8,846 nucleotides of DNA. It comes from Bdellovibrionales bacterium (GTDB lineage Bacteria > Bdellovibrionota > Bdellovibrionia > Bdellovibrionales > UBA1609). A program made the translations under genes and the position numbers. Below the pieces are notes generated by a model. The model ran no database searches. It had not been told where the DNA came from and saw nothing but the letters and a program-made list of their open reading frames with translations. Shown here one piece after another: positions 6,455 through 8,846 of this stretch (its first letter is position 1; each line of letters starts with the position of its first letter). The DNA lies in assembly GCA_027451425.1 (NCBI GenBank), contig DAIDJH010000054.1, forward strand, positions 1 through 8,846, read 5' to 3'.

Positions 6455-6895
6455 TCACAAAAATTGCGCATCAAACGCGTTCGGAAAGACTTCTGAAAAC
6501 GTCAGGCGGTTTGTTTGCCCGCGTGAATTTGTGCAATAAACGATCGTATCGGGTGAAGAGAACTCGGCGAGAAATTGCCGGCATATTCCACAGGGCGGCC
6601 AGATGTCTCGTTGATTGGTCGTGATCAAGATGGCCACGATCTTTTTTTGCGGCGAGACGTTTCCGCATGCCACTGCGGATGAAATGGCGACGCGTTCAGC
6701 GCAAATTGTGCCGCCGTAAGAGGCGTTTTCAATATTGCAACCGGCGTACATTTGGCCATTTTTTGCGAGGACCGCCGCTCCGACTTTGATTTTGCTATAC
6801 GGGGAGTGGGCGTGGCGCAGGGCTTGTCGTGCCAAACGCAAAAGTTTTGCGATGAGTTTTTTTTCCTGCGCATTGTGGGTGGAGTTCGCGCGCAT
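6455..6895 (-). CDS. cdd: Cytidine deaminase
   Basis: 146 residues from the ATG at 6895, a little longer than the ~130 of homotetrameric Cdd. It hydrolyses cytidine and deoxycytidine to uridine and deoxyuridine in the cytoplasm for pyrimidine salvage. The zinc ligand and catalytic acid are in Cys65-Ala-Glu67-Arg, and the other ligands are in Pro-Cys102-Gly-Ile-Cys105-Arg-Gln. The substrate loop Gly-Cys-Asn-Ile-Glu-Asn-Ala-Ser-Tyr-Gly (52-61) and the N-terminal Ser-Pro-Tyr-Ser...Val-Gly-Ala-Ala (31-41) are both present, and the C-terminus has the usual Phe-Pro-Asn-Ala-Phe. The frame stays open upstream to 6982, but that would overlap the amidase gene by about 70 bases with an unconserved leader, so I reject it. 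AGGA ends 11 bases before the chosen ATG. The gene starts 13 bases after the amidase stop and is probably co-transcribed with it. Confidence 0.95.
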   Translation of the reverse strand: MRANSTHNAQEKKLIAKLLRLARQALRHAHSPYSKIKVGAAVLAKNGQMYAGCNIENASYGGTICAERVAISSAVACGNVSPQKKIVAILITTNQRDIWPPCGICRQFLAEFSSPDTIVYCTNSRGQTNRLTFSEVFPNAFDAQFL

Positions 6896-6908
6896 AAAGT
6901 GGATTGTC

Positions 6909-7781
6909 CTAGTTTTTGTTTTTTTGCAAAATTTTAGTGGCTTGAATTGCAACAGTACCGGTGATGTCCTGTAAGTGATCAAATTCGGAAAGCCGCTTCA
7001 AGCCATTTTGATGAAGTTCAACGGTTAAGACAGGGATCTTATGATCGCCCCACATGTAGCGCCCGAGGCTACCGGGATATGTGCCGATACCGTACCAAGG
7101 CAATGGGCGAAAGCGTGGCGGCGCGACTTTTGGTCCATCAAAGTCTAGCACTCCAAGAGGAGTATGAATGGAAATAATAAAATTTGGTTTGAACTCAGAG
7201 ATCTGTTTGATAATACATTGCGTTTCTTTTTCGCTAGCGGAGCTTTCACCAGGAAAGCGCCTTTTATCGTTATGAGTTCTCAGATGCCAATACTTTTGCG
7301 CCAAGCGATTCCAATCTTTTGAGGGGAAGTTGCGATTGAGATCGACGCCACGAGAGTTGTAACGTGTCATTGCGGCCATGCCATCAGGATTTACGATGGG
7401 AATTACGCGCCAGGTATTGCGTGGTTTGATTTTTTCAAGCCGCAGCATCCAGGCGCGGCTTACCGAGCCGCTGGGATGTTCGTCACCGTGAATAAGCGAT
7501 ATGGCTAAAATCCGTTTGCCTGAGGTCTTATCGGTACCTTGGCGTTGATAATAAAAAATCGGTGAGCCTTTTTCGCTTTCACAAGAATCCAGCACGGTCA
7601 CTTTAGCGCAAATCTTTTTCAGCTGTTGCTTGTCAAACTGGCCAGGTAGCGAAGACAGGCGCTTATAACAAAAATCCGCCACTGTCTTTGGTGTTGACGG
7701 TGTTGGCGTCAATTCTTGTGCGGCCGCCGGAGGGGGTGAGGCAAAAGCCAACGTTGAAAAAAATAGCGATAACAATAGCAT
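6909..7781 (-). CDS. mpaA: Exported M14-family murein peptide amidase, MpaA-like
   Basis: 290 residues. The pattern follows E. coli MpaA, which cleaves the gamma-D-Glu to meso-diaminopimelate bond in murein tripeptide. Zinc ligands His98 and Glu101 are in Ile-His-Gly-Asp-Glu, and the third, His206, is in Ser-Ile-His-Thr-Pro-Leu. The substrate-binding stretch Gly-Val-Asp-Leu-Asn-Arg-Asn-Phe-Pro spans 145-153. Asn-Pro-Asp-Gly (131-134), Ala-Ser-Glu-Lys-Glu-Thr (182-187) and Tyr-Pro-Gly-Ser-Leu-Gly (235-240) are further shared blocks, and Glu255 in Thr-Val-Glu is the catalytic acid. Residues 1-14 are hydrophobic and end in Ala-Phe-Ala before Ser-Pro, a likely Sec signal followed by a Pro/Ala/Thr-rich linker. 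E. coli MpaA has no signal peptide and is about 50 residues shorter. The signal lacks a positive N-region and no Shine-Dalgarno is visible, but no upstream in-frame ATG, GTG or TTG exists before a stop at 7818. Cysteines at 38, 58 and 67 could pair in the periplasm. Confidence 0.9.
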   Translation of the reverse strand: MLLLSLFFSTLAFASPPPAAAQELTPTPSTPKTVADFCYKRLSSLPGQFDKQQLKKICAKVTVLDSCESEKGSPIFYYQRQGTDKTSGKRILAISLIHGDEHPSGSVSRAWMLRLEKIKPRNTWRVIPIVNPDGMAAMTRYNSRGVDLNRNFPSKDWNRLAQKYWHLRTHNDKRRFPGESSASEKETQCIIKQISEFKPNFIISIHTPLGVLDFDGPKVAPPRFRPLPWYGIGTYPGSLGRYMWGDHKIPVLTVELHQNGLKRLSEFDHLQDITGTVAIQATKILQKNKN

Positions 7782-7812
7782 AAAAACATTGTTTCGGAGG
7801 GAGCTTGCACAG

Positions 7813-8846
7813 TCAAGCTACATTCGATTTGCGTCCGTCTCCATTGTTGCGGAGAATCTCGATGTCCTCACGCACGCGCATTTCACCGATAGACTCAATA
7901 AACATGGCAATTGTAATATCGTGAGCCAGGATCTCCCAAAACGCGTCACGTGTCACTTTGAGAACCTGTACCGGTTCAAGAGCGATTATGGAGCCCGTGC
8001 GTGGCACATCGGCAATCATTGAGATTTCACCAAAAAAACCGCCTTGCTGAATCTTTGAAACAGATCGGCCGTTCACGCTGACGCCAACCGTTCCTCGGAG
8101 AAGAAGGTAAAACTCATCTCCGTAATCGCCCTGACGAAAAAGTATTTCATCTTTAGCAAAAGACTCAATTTTGCCCTTGGTAATAAACATTTGCACAACA
8201 GTCTCGGGCAAATCGCGAAAGACGGGTGCCGACGAAAAAAATTGATTCACCATGATTGCCCCGCGAAAGCTTTCAAGTTCACGGATGTATTGGACTTCGC
8301 CGGCCACTTGCCGAAGGGTTATTGCGGGGATTTCAAGCACGACACTGTCTTCGCGCGCAACAACACTTGCGGTAGCGGGGCTTTCGTCAATCACAGAAAT
8401 TTCGCCGAAAATGCTGATGGGTTGAATATCACCCACAATTTTACTTCGCCCGATGGGCGACCTTATATTTACGTCCATCGAACCGGCGAGCAACACATGG
8501 AGATGCGTGCCTTCACTGCCTTGAATGACAACGGGTGATCCACGCTTGTATTGTTTCAATTCGCTGCGATCGACGATCATGTTGAGCAGTTCCGTGGTGA
8601 GGTAGTTGAAAAGCGGCAAGCTCTCAAGAATTCCTAAAATTTCTTTTGGATTATAATGCTCAAGTTTGTGGGATTTATGTTGGCGGACTGCTCGCATCAC
8701 AAATTTTGAAATTGGCAACACAAATGCGAGTAGCACAATTTTTAGCATATTGTGGAGCGTGCCGAGGCCGAACGTTCCGAGTAAGCTCAATAGAACAAGT
8801 ACGGCTTCGCGTTCGATGACTGAACCGTGTTTGAGCATGTAGAACA
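7813..8846 (-). CDS. Membrane-anchored protein with two cyclic-nucleotide-binding-type domains, 5' partial
   Basis: The first ATG is at 8838, but the frame is open to the window edge with Phe-Tyr before it, so the start may lie outside. Numbered from that ATG (341 residues), residues about 11-48 hold one or two hydrophobic segments, so membrane anchoring is likely. CNB domain 1 spans about 73-190, with a Gly-Ser-Glu-Gly turn and the phosphate-binding cassette Phe-Gly-Glu-Ile-Ser-Val (144-149). CNB domain 2 spans about 205-320, with Phe-Arg-Gln-Gly-Asp-Tyr-Gly-Asp-Glu-Phe-Tyr and the cassette Phe-Gly-Glu-Ile-Ser-Met...Pro-Arg-Thr (269-281). Domain 2 keeps the cassette Arg (R280) that normally binds the cyclic phosphate. 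Domain 1 has Pro-Ala-Thr-Ala instead, so it probably does not bind cAMP or cGMP in the usual way. No DNA-binding, kinase or channel-pore domain is visible here. A sensor role is inferred. The amidase gene follows 31 bases after its stop. Confidence 0.88.
   Translation of the reverse strand, partial: FYMLKHGSVIEREAVLVLLSLLGTFGLGTLHNMLKIVLLAFVLPISKFVMRAVRQHKSHKLEHYNPKEILGILESLPLFNYLTTELLNMIVDRSELKQYKRGSPVVIQGSEGTHLHVLLAGSMDVNIRSPIGRSKIVGDIQPISIFGEISVIDESPATASVVAREDSVVLEIPAITLRQVAGEVQYIRELESFRGAIMVNQFFSSAPVFRDLPETVVQMFITKGKIESFAKDEILFRQGDYGDEFYLLLRGTVGVSVNGRSVSKIQQGGFFGEISMIADVPRTGSIIALEPVQVLKVTRDAFWEILAHDITIAMFIESIGEMRVREDIEILRNNGDGRKSNVA

Noticed and set aside
6449..6475. Possible bidirectional terminator at the convergent junction
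   Set aside because: Only CTGT/ACAG with a 2-base loop and scattered GCG/CGC words are present. No stable stem flanked by A and T runs is visible.
6896..6982. Extended N-terminus of cytidine deaminase from an ATG at 6982
   Set aside because: It would overlap the amidase gene by about 70 bases, and the added residues do not resemble Cdd. The ATG at 6895 with AGGA upstream gives a near-standard protein.

Overview
The window looks like ordinary chromosomal DNA from a Gram-negative bacterium with an elaborate envelope. It encodes two lipoproteins, one of them a BamB-like beta-propeller, an inner-membrane TPR protein like YfgM, and several exported proteins. Leucine dehydrogenase, a large cysteine-modular Ser/Thr-rich surface-type protein and exported murein and nucleoside enzymes together suggest a Bdellovibrionota/Oligoflexia-like or other former deltaproteobacterial lineage. 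That placement is inferred from gene content and style, not from a marker gene. There is no tRNA, rRNA, CRISPR array, transposase or phage gene, and base composition looks even throughout.

Layout. (1) Bases 1-1737, + strand: the 3' end of a large low-charge secreted or surface protein built from repeated beta-rich modules with paired cysteines; its 5' end lies outside the window. (2) Bases 1738-1849: a gap with a small hairpin, a good sigma70-like promoter and a strong Shine-Dalgarno. (3) Bases 1850-5789, + strand: a tightly packed five-gene operon: leucine dehydrogenase, YfgM-like membrane TPR protein, BamB-like lipoprotein, small cysteine-containing lipoprotein and adenine phosphoribosyltransferase (apt). 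The junctions are 1-bp gaps or 1-4-bp overlaps, which suggests translational coupling. (4) Bases 5905-6450, + strand: a nucleoside/guanine-deaminase-type zinc enzyme with an apparent N-terminal signal peptide. (5) Bases 6455-8846, - strand, convergent with the deaminase and only 4 bp from it: read 5' to 3', a membrane-anchored protein with two cyclic-nucleotide-binding-type domains (5' end outside the window), an exported MpaA-like M14 murein peptide amidase and cytidine deaminase (cdd).

Two themes run through the window. One is envelope assembly and remodelling: YfgM-like protein, BamB, lipoproteins, an exported murein tripeptide amidase and the surface protein. The other is salvage of nucleobases, nucleosides and amino acids: apt, the possibly exported deaminase, cdd and leucine dehydrogenase. 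Exported murein and nucleoside enzymes would suit a predator or scavenger, but that is inference. No clear new multi-gene system is visible. The best leads are the signal-peptide-bearing deaminase with two plausible starts, the exported MpaA-like amidase, the Cys-bracketed surface modules and the degenerate first cyclic-nucleotide-binding domain.
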